Assembly (NCBI RefSeq): GCF_021390595.1
Contig: NZ_JAJEJR010000002.1
Coordinates: forward strand, 248,001-312,000
Direction of reading: 5' to 3'
From: Paraburkholderia sp. HP33-1
GTDB taxonomy: Bacteria; Pseudomonadota; Gammaproteobacteria; Burkholderiales; Burkholderiaceae
DNA length: 64,000 nucleotides
Position numbers and translations under genes: made by a program. Of the stretch, positions 17,940 through 27,637 are shown one piece after another (position 1 is the stretch's first letter; every line of letters starts with the position of its first letter). The notes under the pieces are model-generated. The model was given only the letters and a program-made list of their open reading frames with translations. It did not search any database and was not told the origin of the DNA.

Positions 17940-20473
17940 GGTCTGGCTCCCAGCATGGCGACAAGGCTCGGCAGCGCAAGCACGAGTCCAAGTGCGATGA
18001 CGCCCGTCGCAAACGTGTAGTCGAGCCACAGTCGCGTGAGGCGCAGATCGGTCAGGCGTCGCGCGGAAACGAAGCCCGCGCCGACACGCAGCACGTTGCT
18101 GATCAGGAACAGCAGCCCGACGCCCGCGTGAACCGCGATATACGTGAGCAGCGCCGCGGCCGTCGCGCCGAGCGCGTGCTCGCGCGGGTTCGGTGTCACA
18201 CCGTTGATCAGCATCACGCAGGCGGCGAGCGCGACGATCAATGCGATGGCAGTCAGCCCGATCGTGCCGTGCGGTTTGCGCTCCGCCGCGGCGGCGTGCA
18301 GCGAGCCATGCGCGGCGGCCGCTGCGACCGCGAGCGCGACGACCGCGATGAGCGCGAACAGGCGGCTCGGATGCGGCGTCACCGCCGCCGGCCAGTTCGG
18401 CGCAGCGATCCACAGGTAGAACGTGCCGAAGATCAGCGACGTGAACAGCGTGCCGTTCGCGACGAGCGCGCAGACGAGCGACAGCCACGGCGGCGAGCCG
18501 GACACCTCGGTATGCGGCGGCACACTGACGCCGCGCCCGACCGGCAGCGCGCCGTAATCGCGTGCAAGGCCCGCGCTCTGGCCCGCGTAGATGAACAGGC
18601 CAAACGTCACGAACGCTAACGCGACCGACAGCAGATAGAACTTGAACAGCATCGCGAGTACCGCCGCACCCGTCACCAATGCGGTGACGAGCGGCAGATA
18701 GGTCGAGTTCGGCAGCACGATCAGCTGTTCGGGCTCGCCCGAGGTCATATGCACGCCGAGCGCCTCCTGCCAGCCGTTGCGCGTGAAGCCGAGGTAGCCT
18801 TCGCCGCGCGCGAGCGAGGTTGCGAGCTGGCCCGGGGGGACGTTTTCGGTTTCGGCATCGATGTGCGGAATCGACGCGAACGCATAGGGGGTGGGCGGGA
18901 TCGGGATCGCCCATTCGAGCGTGGTCGAGTCCCATGGATTTCGCTGTACGCGCCGGCCGAATCGCAACTGCACGATGATGTCGATCACGACGAGAGCGAA
19001 GCCGATCGTCATCACGAAGCTGCCCACCGACGACAGCAGATTGAGCCAGTTCCAGCCTTCATCGCCGCTATAGGTGAAGACGCGCCGCGGCATGCCGCGC
19101 AGGCCGGTCAGGTGCATCATGAAGAACGTCATGTTGAAGCCGATGAACACGAGCCAGAACGCCGGCACCGACAGCTTGTGCACGGCCGTGCGCCCGGTCA
19201 GCAGCGGCAGCCAGTAATAGAACGCCGCGAGCATAGGAAACGCGAGCGCGCCGGCCACCACGTAGTGCATGTGCGCGACGACGAAGTAGGTGTCGTGGGC
19301 CTGCCAGTCGAACGGCACGATCGCGAGCATCACGCCGGTCAGGCCACCGCACGTGAACACGAAGAAGAAGCCGAAGATATACAGCATCGGTACATCCCAG
19401 CGCGGCCGGCCGTGCGACAGCGTGGCGAGCCACGCGAAGAACTGGATCGCGGTGGGCACCGCGACGATCGCCGAGCCCGCCGAGAAGAACGCAAGCGCCA
19501 GATGCGGAATGCCCACCGTGAACATGTGGTGCACCCAGATGCCGAAGCTCAGGAACGCGAGGGCGATGATCGCGACGACGATCGTGCGATAGCCGATGAG
19601 CCGGCGTCGCGCGAACACCGGGATCATCGTCGACAACACGCCGGCCATCGGCAGGAAGATGATGTACACGTCCGGGTGTCCGAACAGCCAGAACAGATGC
19701 TGCCACAGCAGCGGATCGCCGCCGCGTGTCGGATCGAAGAACGGCAGGTTGAACGCGCGCTCCACCTCGAGCAGGATCGAGCCGAGAATCAGCGGCGGAA
19801 ACGCGACGATCATCATCATCGCGGTCACGAGGATGTACCACGCGAAGATCGGCATGCGGTCGAGCGACATGCCCGGCGCGCGGATCTTCAGGATCGACAC
19901 GACGATTTCCATCGCGAGCGACAGCGCCGAAATCTCGACGAACGTGATGCCGAGCAGCCAGACGTCGGCGTTCAACCCCGGCGTGTACACGTTGGAGCTG
20001 AGCGGCGTGTACATGAACCAGCCGCCGTCGGGCGCGCTGTGCAGAATCAGCGAGACGGTCAGGATCGTGCCGCCGAACAGATAGCACCAGTAGCCGTAGG
20101 CGGTCAGGCGCGGAAACGCGAAGTCGCGCGTGCCGAGAATCTTCGGCGTCAGATAAACCGCGAAGCTTTCGACGATCGGGATCGCGAACAGGAACAGCAT
20201 CATCGATCCATGCATCGTGAAGACCTGGTTATAGGTCTCCACGTCCATGAAGTTCGCATGCGGCGTCGCGAGCTGTACGCGCGTGAGCATGCCGAGAATC
20301 CCGGCGATCGCGAAGAACACGAACGACGTGATCATCATGCGCATGCCGAGGATCGTATGGTTGACCGCGGCGAGCTTTTTCAGGCCCGGCCCGCAGTCCC
20401 AGATCGCGGCAAGCTGGCGGTGCAGCCGCAGCGCGTTGATGCCCTGTGATGGCGGCTCGACGGGCACACTCAT
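17936..20473 (-). CDS. Cytochrome c oxidase subunit I-III fusion
   Basis: 845 residues. The first 540 or so form a haem-copper oxidase subunit I: His ligands in TMHGSMMLFLF, the active-site FGHPDVYIIF with its His-Tyr pair, the CuB His pair GIWVHHMFTVG, and the haem ligands in VVAHMHYVVAG. The C-terminal part (about 600-845) has extra helices and a subunit III-like region, as in the fused CaaA of Thermus. The canonical gating Glu of the xGHPEVY motif is Asp here. The start at 20473 overlaps the CoxB stop as ATGA. The enzyme reduces oxygen to water with cytochrome c and pumps protons in the inner membrane. Confidence 0.92.
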   Translation of the reverse strand: MSVPVEPPSQGINALRLHRQLAAIWDCGPGLKKLAAVNHTILGMRMMITSFVFFAIAGILGMLTRVQLATPHANFMDVETYNQVFTMHGSMMLFLFAIPIVESFAVYLTPKILGTRDFAFPRLTAYGYWCYLFGGTILTVSLILHSAPDGGWFMYTPLSSNVYTPGLNADVWLLGITFVEISALSLAMEIVVSILKIRAPGMSLDRMPIFAWYILVTAMMMIVAFPPLILGSILLEVERAFNLPFFDPTRGGDPLLWQHLFWLFGHPDVYIIFLPMAGVLSTMIPVFARRRLIGYRTIVVAIIALAFLSFGIWVHHMFTVGIPHLALAFFSAGSAIVAVPTAIQFFAWLATLSHGRPRWDVPMLYIFGFFFVFTCGGLTGVMLAIVPFDWQAHDTYFVVAHMHYVVAGALAFPMLAAFYYWLPLLTGRTAVHKLSVPAFWLVFIGFNMTFFMMHLTGLRGMPRRVFTYSGDEGWNWLNLLSSVGSFVMTIGFALVVIDIIVQLRFGRRVQRNPWDSTTLEWAIPIPPTPYAFASIPHIDAETENVPPGQLATSLARGEGYLGFTRNGWQEALGVHMTSGEPEQLIVLPNSTYLPLVTALVTGAAVLAMLFKFYLLSVALAFVTFGLFIYAGQSAGLARDYGALPVGRGVSVPPHTEVSGSPPWLSLVCALVANGTLFTSLIFGTFYLWIAAPNWPAAVTPHPSRLFALIAVVALAVAAAAAHGSLHAAAAERKPHGTIGLTAIALIVALAACVMLINGVTPNPREHALGATAAALLTYIAVHAGVGLLFLISNVLRVGAGFVSARRLTDLRLTRLWLDYTFATGVIALGLVLALPSLVAMLGARP

Positions 20474-21186
20474 TTCTTCACCTCCCCGTTGGCGGCGGCG
20501 CTTTTGACTGCGGCCGGAAAATCTTCCGGACGATCGACGATTACGGTGAAGTGCATCTGCGCGTGTCCGGTGCCGCAAAACTGGTTGCATTGTCCGGCGT
20601 ACTGGCCGGGCTGATCGGCCTCGATGCGCAGCAGGTTGTGGTGGCCCGGCACCGCGTCGATCTTGCCCCCGAAGCGCGGAATCCAGAAAGCGTGCACGAC
20701 GTCCATGCTGGTCACGGTGATATCGACCGGCGTACCGGCTGGCAGATGCAGCACGTTCTCGGTTTCGACGTTGCCGAGCTCCGGATAGCGGAAGGTCCAG
20801 CGCCATTGCTGCCCGATCGCCTCGATGCGCGCGGGCGCGTGCGCGCGCAGCGGCAGCAGCAATTCGCCCGCGTACAGCGCGTAGCAGATCAGCGGGATCA
20901 GGATCACCGCGGGCAGCACGAGACCGCCGAGCACGATCCAGCGCGCGGGCGACACCTGCGAGCCCCAGCCCGGCCGGAAGACTGTCATCAGGAACAGCAC
21001 GAGCACCATCGCGAACAGGATCGCCGCGCCCGCCAGCATCACCCACCACAGGCCGGCGATCGACGCCGCGGCGGGGCCCGACGGCTCGAGTGTCGAAAGC
21101 GGCCCGGCGCAGCCGGACAACGCCGCGAGCGATCCTGCTTGGACCACCCGACGCAAGCGGCTATGATGGTTTGCACCATCCGGCAT
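20470..21186 (-). CDS. coxB: Cytochrome c oxidase subunit II (CuA), lipoprotein-type
   Basis: 238 residues. The N-terminus is basic and hydrophobic with a lipobox-like LSGC, then two membrane helices and a cupredoxin domain. CuA ligands are present: the first His in MDVVHAFWIP and the cluster CNQFCGTGHAQM with Cys, Cys, His, Met at correct spacing. The usual Glu between the two Cys (CxExC) is Gln. QQWRWTFRYPE is the conserved aromatic electron-entry segment. No fused cytochrome c domain is present. The start at 21186 is only 21 bases from the divergent DUF2231 start, so the promoter must overlap that gene. It takes electrons from cytochrome c and passes them to subunit I. Confidence 0.9.
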   Translation of the reverse strand: MPDGANHHSRLRRVVQAGSLAALSGCAGPLSTLEPSGPAAASIAGLWWVMLAGAAILFAMVLVLFLMTVFRPGWGSQVSPARWIVLGGLVLPAVILIPLICYALYAGELLLPLRAHAPARIEAIGQQWRWTFRYPELGNVETENVLHLPAGTPVDITVTSMDVVHAFWIPRFGGKIDAVPGHHNLLRIEADQPGQYAGQCNQFCGTGHAQMHFTVIVDRPEDFPAAVKSAAANGEVKK

Positions 21187-21207
21187 TTGACGCAAGGGCA
21201 CACCACT

Positions 21208-21720
21208 ATGGCTAACAAAGGCAATCCTGGAACCGGGACGCGAAGCGAGGTGTTGCTCGAATTGTCGCGGCTCGACAAGGGCTCGGCGGTGGCGCTCGTC
21301 GGCCATCCGATTCACGTGATGATGGTGCATTTCCCGATCGCGTTCGTCGTCGCGACGTTGGGCGTCGACGTGATCTACTGGTGGACTGGCGACCCGTTCT
21401 GGGTCCGCGCCGGCCTGTGGGCCGCCGGCTTCGCGTTCTGGAGCGGCGTGGCCGCGAGCGTGGTCGGCACAGCCGAGCTGCTGCTCGTGCGTGGCATCCG
21501 TCTGAAGGAGGCGAGCTGGTCGCATGCGGTCGCCGCGATGACCCTCGTTGCGCTCGCGGGTGCGAACTGGGGTGTGCGGCTTCTGTACCCCGACCAGATC
21601 CTGCCGCATGGGCTTGTTCTGTCGGCGCTCAGCTCCGTGATGACGGGCTTCGCCGGCTGGCATGGAGGCAAGCTCGTGTTCGATCATGGCGTGGGAATTC
21701 TCGTTTCGCCGAAGGAGTGA
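21208..21720 (+). CDS. DUF2231-type membrane protein
   Basis: 170 residues with four predicted helices. The signature GHPIHVMMVHFPIAF, with the repeated His-Pro and His-Phe-Pro, marks DUF2231, a family of inner-membrane proteins often found near haem-copper oxidases and possibly haem-binding. The start at 21208 is chosen because residues before it overlap CoxB's first codons. The 3' end overlaps the convergent CopD-like gene by 37 bases. It is the only rightward gene inside the oxidase block. Confidence 0.8.
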   Translation: MANKGNPGTGTRSEVLLELSRLDKGSAVALVGHPIHVMMVHFPIAFVVATLGVDVIYWWTGDPFWVRAGLWAAGFAFWSGVAASVVGTAELLLVRGIRLKEASWSHAVAAMTLVALAGANWGVRLLYPDQILPHGLVLSALSSVMTGFAGWHGGKLVFDHGVGILVSPKE

Positions 21721-22196
21721 TGCAGCCACCGGCCGAGTCCGCCGGGCTCGAACAGATGCGGGACGAACAGGTTCGAGTCGATGTGCGGCTTGGCCAGCAC
21801 GATCCAGATGATCGCGACGATAACGATCAGATAAGCGACGGTCAGCGCAATCGCCGAGATCCGGCTGAAGCGGCCGTCGGGCAGATAAAGCTCGTGCAGT
21901 ACGAGACCGGCCAGCACGTGCAGCATCGCCATGATGCCGACGAACACCATCTTCGCGGTGAACCATTCGACGAAGGTGGCTTGCAGAAAGATCAGCACGG
22001 TGCCGCTCGCAATCGCAACGAAAGCGGCGGGCGAGGTCAGTTCGACGAACACGAGCCGCGTGATGCGGTGCAGCCGATCGAGCTCGGTGCCGGCCGCGAG
22101 CCCGCGACGCTGCCAGAACAGATACGGCAAGACGATCAGGCCGCCCGACCATATCGCGATCGCGGCCAGATGAATGAATTTCAGAAGGGTCGTCAC
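21684..22196 (-). CDS. CopD-like membrane protein
   Basis: About 170 residues with four helices. The start (KFIHLAAIAIWSGGLIVLPYLFW) and RHRITRLVF-like His-containing loop resemble the CopD superfamily, which includes copper-import and haem-linked proteins. It begins with GTG at 22196, overlapping the TGA of the CtaG gene (GTGA), so the two are translationally coupled. With CtaG upstream and the CuA/CuB oxidase beyond, a role in copper supply to the oxidase is a reasonable inference. A longer upstream frame is a shadow of CtaG. Confidence 0.75.
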   Translation of the reverse strand: MTTLLKFIHLAAIAIWSGGLIVLPYLFWQRRGLAAGTELDRLHRITRLVFVELTSPAAFVAIASGTVLIFLQATFVEWFTAKMVFVGIMAMLHVLAGLVLHELYLPDGRFSRISAIALTVAYLIVIVAIIWIVLAKPHIDSNLFVPHLFEPGGLGRWLHHSFGETRIPTP

Positions 22197-22918
22197 AGCG
22201 CGGGCTCTCTGACACGCAGGCTTGACCAGACGAGCGAAAGTCCTGCCGCGAGATACGGGATCATCGCCAGTACCCACATCAATAGTCCGGCGAGTTGCTG
22301 GTCGGCGAGCGGGGTGAGCCCCCAAGCGGCGGTGGTCGCGAAGTGCACGACGTAAAGCGGCACCGGCGCGAACACGATCAACGCGCCGAGCAGACCCATA
22401 TGGCCGATCGTCGCGACGAGCGCGATTAATGCCGGGCCGGTCGGCAGAAGCGGTGAGAAGATGCTGCGCCACATGAGCCAGGCACTGCCAAGCAATGTGA
22501 ACTGCATCACCCAGTAGCCGGGCACAGTCGATAGTCCCCACGCATACGGCCCCGGCGCATGCCACAGCCAGATGATGACCGCATGCGAGGCGACTACAGG
22601 CACGAGCGGCGGATGCACGAGGCGCGGCAGCGGAAACGCGAGCGCGAGCAGCGGCGCGACGGCAGCGATCAGAATGACGTGATGGGTGACGCGTGCGGAA
22701 AACAACGCTGACGACAGCGCGCAGAGCGGCGACACGAACACGATAACCATCAGCACGATAGCCACCCATGCCGCCCGTGCATTCGCCGCGCGGCCGCTGG
22801 CCACGATCCATGCGAGGGCCGCGAGCGCGAGGAGCAATGGTGGATCCGTATTCCAGCGAAGCCACAAGCTCTCGGGGACAGCCGCGGGACCACAGTAGGC
22901 GACGGGAAAATATGGCAT
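22193..22918 (-). CDS. ctaG: CtaG/caa3-type cytochrome oxidase assembly protein
   Basis: 241 residues with seven hydrophobic helices. The pattern matches the caa3_CtaG family: MVIVFVSPLCALSSALFSAR, THHVILIAAVAPLLAL, and the His-Met-rich GHMGLLGALIVFAP. Family members are needed to insert CuB or to assemble caa3-type oxidases; this is distinct from the Cox11-type CtaG. It is the first gene of the leftward oxidase block and is coupled to the CopD-like gene. Confidence 0.85.
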   Translation of the reverse strand: MPYFPVAYCGPAAVPESLWLRWNTDPPLLLALAALAWIVASGRAANARAAWVAIVLMVIVFVSPLCALSSALFSARVTHHVILIAAVAPLLALAFPLPRLVHPPLVPVVASHAVIIWLWHAPGPYAWGLSTVPGYWVMQFTLLGSAWLMWRSIFSPLLPTGPALIALVATIGHMGLLGALIVFAPVPLYVVHFATTAAWGLTPLADQQLAGLLMWVLAMIPYLAAGLSLVWSSLRVREPAL

Positions 22919-23241
22919 GGCGCGATATCTTCAACGAAGTCCAGGTGCTTCTTTAGTACACGCAATAAAACATGCGGCAGAAAACACCTTTGAATTGTCG
23001 GAACGGCTCACGATTCAGGTGATCGCTCATGTACTCTAGCCCAAATAAACTGTTTAGGGACAGCTATCTGAACCTTGCAAGTTTTTGCGTGACAGATTGA
23101 TGGCGGTTTGCCAGTGGCGGCTCCTGCGCGCTGGCTAAAAGCCGGTTAGTAATCGAAACAAGTTTGCAATGGTGCGGTGCAATACATCAGGGTCCATCCT
23201 GCCCGACGTAATATGACGAAAGCATGTGACGGAGGTGCGCC
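22919..23241. other. Intergenic region upstream of ctaG
   Basis: 323 bases with a lower GC content than the flanks. It should contain the ctaG promoter (leftward) and that of a 52-residue gene (rightward). No clear FNR/Anr site or palindrome was found. Confidence 0.4.
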
Positions 23242-23400
23242 GTGTTTCACGATCCCATTCAGATTCCGGCAATGATCGAATTGACATTGCTTGTGATCGT
23301 GCTGATTGTTGTCAGCATCGTACGCGCGAGGCGGCAAAGGGAGCGGGCGCGCAATCGCGCAATCGCGGAGCAGGGAAGATCAGATAAAACGCGAATGTAA
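23242..23400 (+). CDS. 52-residue membrane peptide
   Basis: The GTG start at 23242 is preceded by GGAGGTG, one of the best ribosome sites in the region. The peptide has a short polar start, one hydrophobic helix rich in Leu/Val/Ile (residues 11-27), then a strongly basic, Arg-rich tail and a TAA stop. This is a typical small single-pass inner-membrane protein with a cytoplasmic tail. No family is recognised. It is isolated between ctaG and the GST gene. Confidence 0.55.
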   Translation: MFHDPIQIPAMIELTLLVIVLIVVSIVRARRQRERARNRAIAEQGRSDKTRM

Positions 23401-23512
23401 TATTCGCTTTTACTGCATCTTTTAATGCTTCCCTGCTGAGATCTCTTGCGGCTTTTTGCCGTTTCCATCGATGGACTTTCGGCGTGGCGGGCAGCCACCA
23501 CGCCAGCCGACT

Positions 23513-24416
<904 letters not shown>

Positions 24417-24562
24417 GGTGTGTTAGTCGTGGAGGGCGCTCTTCCAGCGCATGAGCGTACGAGCATAGCGGTCCACCATTTGCTGCATTTCCCGGAGAAG
24501 CGGTTGACAAGCGTCAGACCTTACGAACTTTTGCGGGGCGACGAACAAAATCACGAGGGGGC

Positions 24563-24590
24563 TTCAAAAATTTTTATTTGCTGCTACAAT
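24563..24590 (+). promoter_or_regulatory. Probable promoter of tRNA-Leu
   Basis: TTCAAA at 24563-24568 and TACAAT at 24585-24590 with a 16-base, T-rich spacer. The -10 box ends 11 bases before the mature tRNA. Confidence 0.55.
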
Positions 24591-24601
24591 TGCGGCCCTC
24601 T

Positions 24602-24686
24602 GCCCAGGTGGCGAAATTGGTAGACGCACTATCTTGAGGGGGTAGCGCCGAAAGGCGTGTGGGTTCAAATCCCGCCCTGGGCACCA
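24602..24686 (+). tRNA. tRNA-Leu (anticodon GAG)
   Basis: An 85-base cloverleaf. Acceptor stem GCCCAGG pairs with CCTGGGC, followed by ACCA (CCA encoded). The anticodon arm CTATC-TTGAGGG-GGTAG gives anticodon GAG, reading CUC/CUU. A long variable arm (CGCCGAAAGGCG) marks class II tRNA, and the T arm is GTGGG-TTCAAAT-CCCGC. It is complete and has its own terminator. No duplicated 3' end or integrase nearby suggests use as an integration site. Confidence 0.97.
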
Positions 24687-24720
24687 AAATTTGTTCCGGC
24701 ACCTTTCCGCTGGAATCCTG

Positions 24721-24757
24721 AAACCCGCGTTGGCGTTAGGCCGCGCGGGTTTTTTCG
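24721..24757 (+). terminator. Intrinsic terminator after tRNA-Leu
   Basis: AACCCGCG and CGCGGGTT form an eight-pair stem, followed by TTTTTTCG. Confidence 0.85.
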
Positions 24758-24912
24758 TTCTCGGGCGGTCCCGTCAAGCGTAGGAGCGCCGTGGCCGGGT
24801 CGCCGAGTGCCTCCTTGATCTGGATCAGTCGATGTGATGCTTCCCGCTCAAGATGCAGAAAACATAGCCGTTAATGAAGTGACCGTACAACTTCTGAAAT
24901 CGACGGCGGGTT

Positions 24913-26469
24913 ATGCGCAACATTACGGTTCGAAGCAGTCTCCTTTGCGTCCTCGTGGTCTTCGCGACGATGATCCTGTTTGGCGGCATCGTAGGCGTGT
25001 TTGCGCTGGGGCGCGCGAACGCGAGCGCGCAACGTCTGCATGTCATCGCGGCACAGGAAATTCTTTCGAACGATGCCTATAAGGACACTGCGCGCACACG
25101 GGCTGCACTGTCGCGTGCCTATTCGGCGCTGAAGGAACGCAATGATGCGGCCGCGCGCGATATCGCGTTGCAGAGCGCCGCCAAGACGCTTGGACTTGCC
25201 GAGCAGGAGACCGAAGCATTCCGCAACGCGCCGCATTTCGATGGCCAGGACGATGCCCTGAAGCAGCAACTGGTCGAGTCGTCGAACGCACTCGTCAAAC
25301 TGCTCCATAGCGCGTCGGACGCGCTGCGTAACAACGACATACCCACTTTCGCGACGATCAACGATCGCGACGTCACGTTGGCGGGTCAGGTCTTTTCCGC
25401 GAACCTGGAGAAATTCCAGCGCACGTCGAACAGCATGTCGAACGACGCGATTGCGAGCGGCAACACCGAATACAACTGGGTCGTTACGATGGTTGTAGTG
25501 GGCGTGAGCGTCGCGCTCGCGCTGATCGTCGTCACGTATCTCGTGCTGCGCGCATTCGTGACGCGTCCGCTCGACGAAGCCGCAAAACTGCTCGATCGGA
25601 TTGCGTCGAACGACCTGACGGTGCGCATTCCCGAAGCGGGCAGCAACGAAATCGGTCAGTTGTTCGGCTCGATGAGCCGGATGCGGACGGGTCTGTCGCG
25701 CACCGTGTCGAGCGTGCGCGAAAGCTGTGAGGCGATTTACGGCGGTGCGCAGGAGATCGCAGCAGGCAACCTGGATCTGTCGAGCCGGACCGAACAGCAA
25801 TCGGCGTCGCTCGAAGAAACGGCGGCCAGCATGGAAGAACTGACGTCGACGGTCAAACAGAATGCCGAAAACGCGGTTCAAGCCAGCAAGCTCGCATCGA
25901 ATGCCGCCGACGTCGCGCAACGCGGCGGCGATGTGGTCCAGCGTGCAGTACAGACGATGACCGCGATTCAGACCAGTTCGCACAAGATTGCCGAGATCAC
26001 CGGCATGATCGACAGCATCGCGTTCCAGACCAATATTCTCGCGTTGAACGCGGCTGTCGAATCGGCGCGTGCGGGCGAGCAGGGTCGCGGCTTCGCCGTG
26101 GTCGCGGGCGAAGTCCGGACGCTCGCGCAACGGAGTGCGGGCGCGGCGCGCGAGATCAAGGAGTTGATCGGTGCATCGGTCGAGGATGTGCGCAACGGCA
26201 GTGAACTGGTCGGGCAGGCGGGCGCCACGATGAGCGAAATCGTCGGCGCGGTGCGCAGCGTCGCGGCCATCATGTCTGAGATCACATCGGCGACGGTCGA
26301 ACAGAGTTCGGGGATCGAGCAGGTCGGTCTCGCCGTCAGCCAGATGGATCAGATGACGCAGCAGAATGCAGCGCTCGTCGAGGAAGCGGCTGCGGCTGCG
26401 GGTGCGCTCGAACACCAGGCGCAGTCGATGAAGGAAGCGGTTGCGGTGTTTCGCGTGGCGCGGGTTTGA
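24913..26469 (+). CDS. Methyl-accepting chemotaxis protein
   Basis: 518 residues in the order: membrane helix (residues 8-32), periplasmic four-helix sensor of the Tar/TarH type (33-190), second helix (about 196-217), HAMP domain, then the cytoplasmic signalling hairpin. The highly conserved tip is present: [20 protein letters not shown] followed by [20 protein letters not shown]. Methylation helices with EE/QQ pairs lie on both sides. No C-terminal NWETF-type pentapeptide is present, so CheR docking would be in trans. The ligand is unknown. It stands alone between tRNA-Leu and a PLP-enzyme pair. Confidence 0.93.
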   Translation: MRNITVRSSLLCVLVVFATMILFGGIVGVFALGRANASAQRLHVIAAQEILSNDAYKDTARTRAALSRAYSALKERNDAAARDIALQSAAKTLGLAEQETEAFRNAPHFDGQDDALKQQLVESSNALVKLLHSASDALRNNDIPTFATINDRDVTLAGQVFSANLEKFQRTSNSMSNDAIASGNTEYNWVVTMVVVGVSVALALIVVTYLVLRAFVTRPLDEAAKLLDRIASNDLTVRIPEAGSNEIGQLFGSMSRMRTGLSRTVSSVRESCEAIYGGAQEIAAGNLDLSSRTEQQSASLEETAASMEELTSTVKQNAENAVQASKLASNAADVAQRGGDVVQRAVQTMTAIQTSSHKIAEITGMIDSIAFQTNILALNAAVESARAGEQGRGFAVVAGEVRTLAQRSAGAAREIKELIGASVEDVRNGSELVGQAGATMSEIVGAVRSVAAIMSEITSATVEQSSGIEQVGLAVSQMDQMTQQNAALVEEAAAAAGALEHQAQSMKEAVAVFRVARV

Positions 26470-26539
26470 TCGGCGCGAATCACGGGCGCAATTGATCGAA
26501 GCGAGCGACAGGCGCGATCGAAAGCCGGAACTCGATCGC

Positions 26540-27559
26540 TCAGAACTCGTTCCGATAGGCAAATAGCCCAGGAAGCCCGCCGCTCATCACAAACAGAATC
26601 TTCTGTCCGGCCGGATACTTCCCGGTGCTCACGTTTTCGACCAGCCCCGCGAATGCTTTGCCGCTATACACGGGATCGAGCAACAGACCTTCTGTCGATG
26701 CCATCAGACGAACCGCCGCGCGCATGCTATCGGTGGGGATACCGTAGCCGGGTCCGAGCTGCGCTTCGTCGATCGAGATGGCGTCATCACTCACGCTCAG
26801 GTTTGGGTCGATCAGTTGCGCCGTCTGAACCGCTTTATCTAAAGTAACCGTGCGCGCATGGCCGGCATTCCCATATACCGTGAAAGCGGCAATCCGCGAC
26901 GGATCCAATCCCAGCGCGACAAAACCCGCGACCAGCCCCGCATGCATCCCGCCGCTTCCGTTCGGCACCACGATGCGATCGAATTCCAGCCCATGCGCGT
27001 GCGATTGAGCGACGATTTCAGCGGCGCAGTCCGCATAACCGAGGCAACCAGTCGGACTCGATCCGCCCAACGGACACACATAGACATTACGGCCCTGTGC
27101 GCGCAACTCGTTCGCGCGTTCTTCGGCGAATTGCAGCGCGTTGGCCGTGCCGGGAAGATCGTGCACGCGTGCATCGAATAGCGCATCGAGCAGCACGTTG
27201 CCGTTCTCCATATAGTCGTGGTCGGAGCGTGGCACGGTCCTCGTCAGCACCAGCTCGCATTGAAGTCCGACGCGCGCCGCCGCCGCCGCCGTCAGGCGCG
27301 CGTGATTCGATTGACGCGCGCCGACGGTAATGATCGTGTCCGCGCCACGCGCGAGTGCTTCGCCAATCAGGAACTCAAGCTTGCGCAACTTGTTGCCGCC
27401 GCCGCCCAGCCCGGTCAGATCTTCGCGTTTGACATAGACGTCCGCGCCGCCAAGGCGGGCACTCAGACGCGCAAGGTGCTGAATGGGCGTCGCACCTTCG
27501 AGCAGCGTGCGGCGCGGAAACTTAGATAAATCGAGGCGGGGCGATGAGGCCGGGTTCAT
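26540..27559 (-). CDS. D-cysteine desulfhydrase / ACC deaminase family PLP enzyme
   Basis: About 339 residues of the fold-type II PLP family. The Lys that binds PLP is in GGGGNKLRKLEFL, preceded by the conserved VKREDLTG. The phosphate-binding region is GSGGMHAGL. The SNHARLTAAAAA and GGSSPTGCLGY motifs fit D-cysteine desulfhydrase (DcyD) better than true ACC deaminase, but the two cannot be separated with certainty by eye. The product would be pyruvate, ammonia and sulfide. The start is uncertain: ATG 27559 lacks a clear ribosome site, and a TTG at 27616 has AAGAGA. The upstream gene ends 78 bases away on the same strand, so an operon is likely. Confidence 0.82.
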   Translation of the reverse strand: MNPASSPRLDLSKFPRRTLLEGATPIQHLARLSARLGGADVYVKREDLTGLGGGGNKLRKLEFLIGEALARGADTIITVGARQSNHARLTAAAAARVGLQCELVLTRTVPRSDHDYMENGNVLLDALFDARVHDLPGTANALQFAEERANELRAQGRNVYVCPLGGSSPTGCLGYADCAAEIVAQSHAHGLEFDRIVVPNGSGGMHAGLVAGFVALGLDPSRIAAFTVYGNAGHARTVTLDKAVQTAQLIDPNLSVSDDAISIDEAQLGPGYGIPTDSMRAAVRLMASTEGLLLDPVYSGKAFAGLVENVSTGKYPAGQKILFVMSGGLPGLFAYRNEF

Positions 27560-27637
27560 GGTCGTATGCGGGCGATTGAGTTGAAAAAGACGCGCGTATT
27601 CATTTGCCTGACGCAATGTTCTCTTCGAATTGAGTGC

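Noticed and set aside
18749-20449. 566-codon rightward frame inside the oxidase gene
   Set aside because: Composition is extreme (Arg, Glu, His) and it mirrors the conserved subunit I coding frame on the other strand.
24602-24686. tRNA-Leu as an attachment site for an integrated element
   Set aside because: No duplicated tRNA 3' end, integrase or foreign-looking genes on either side.
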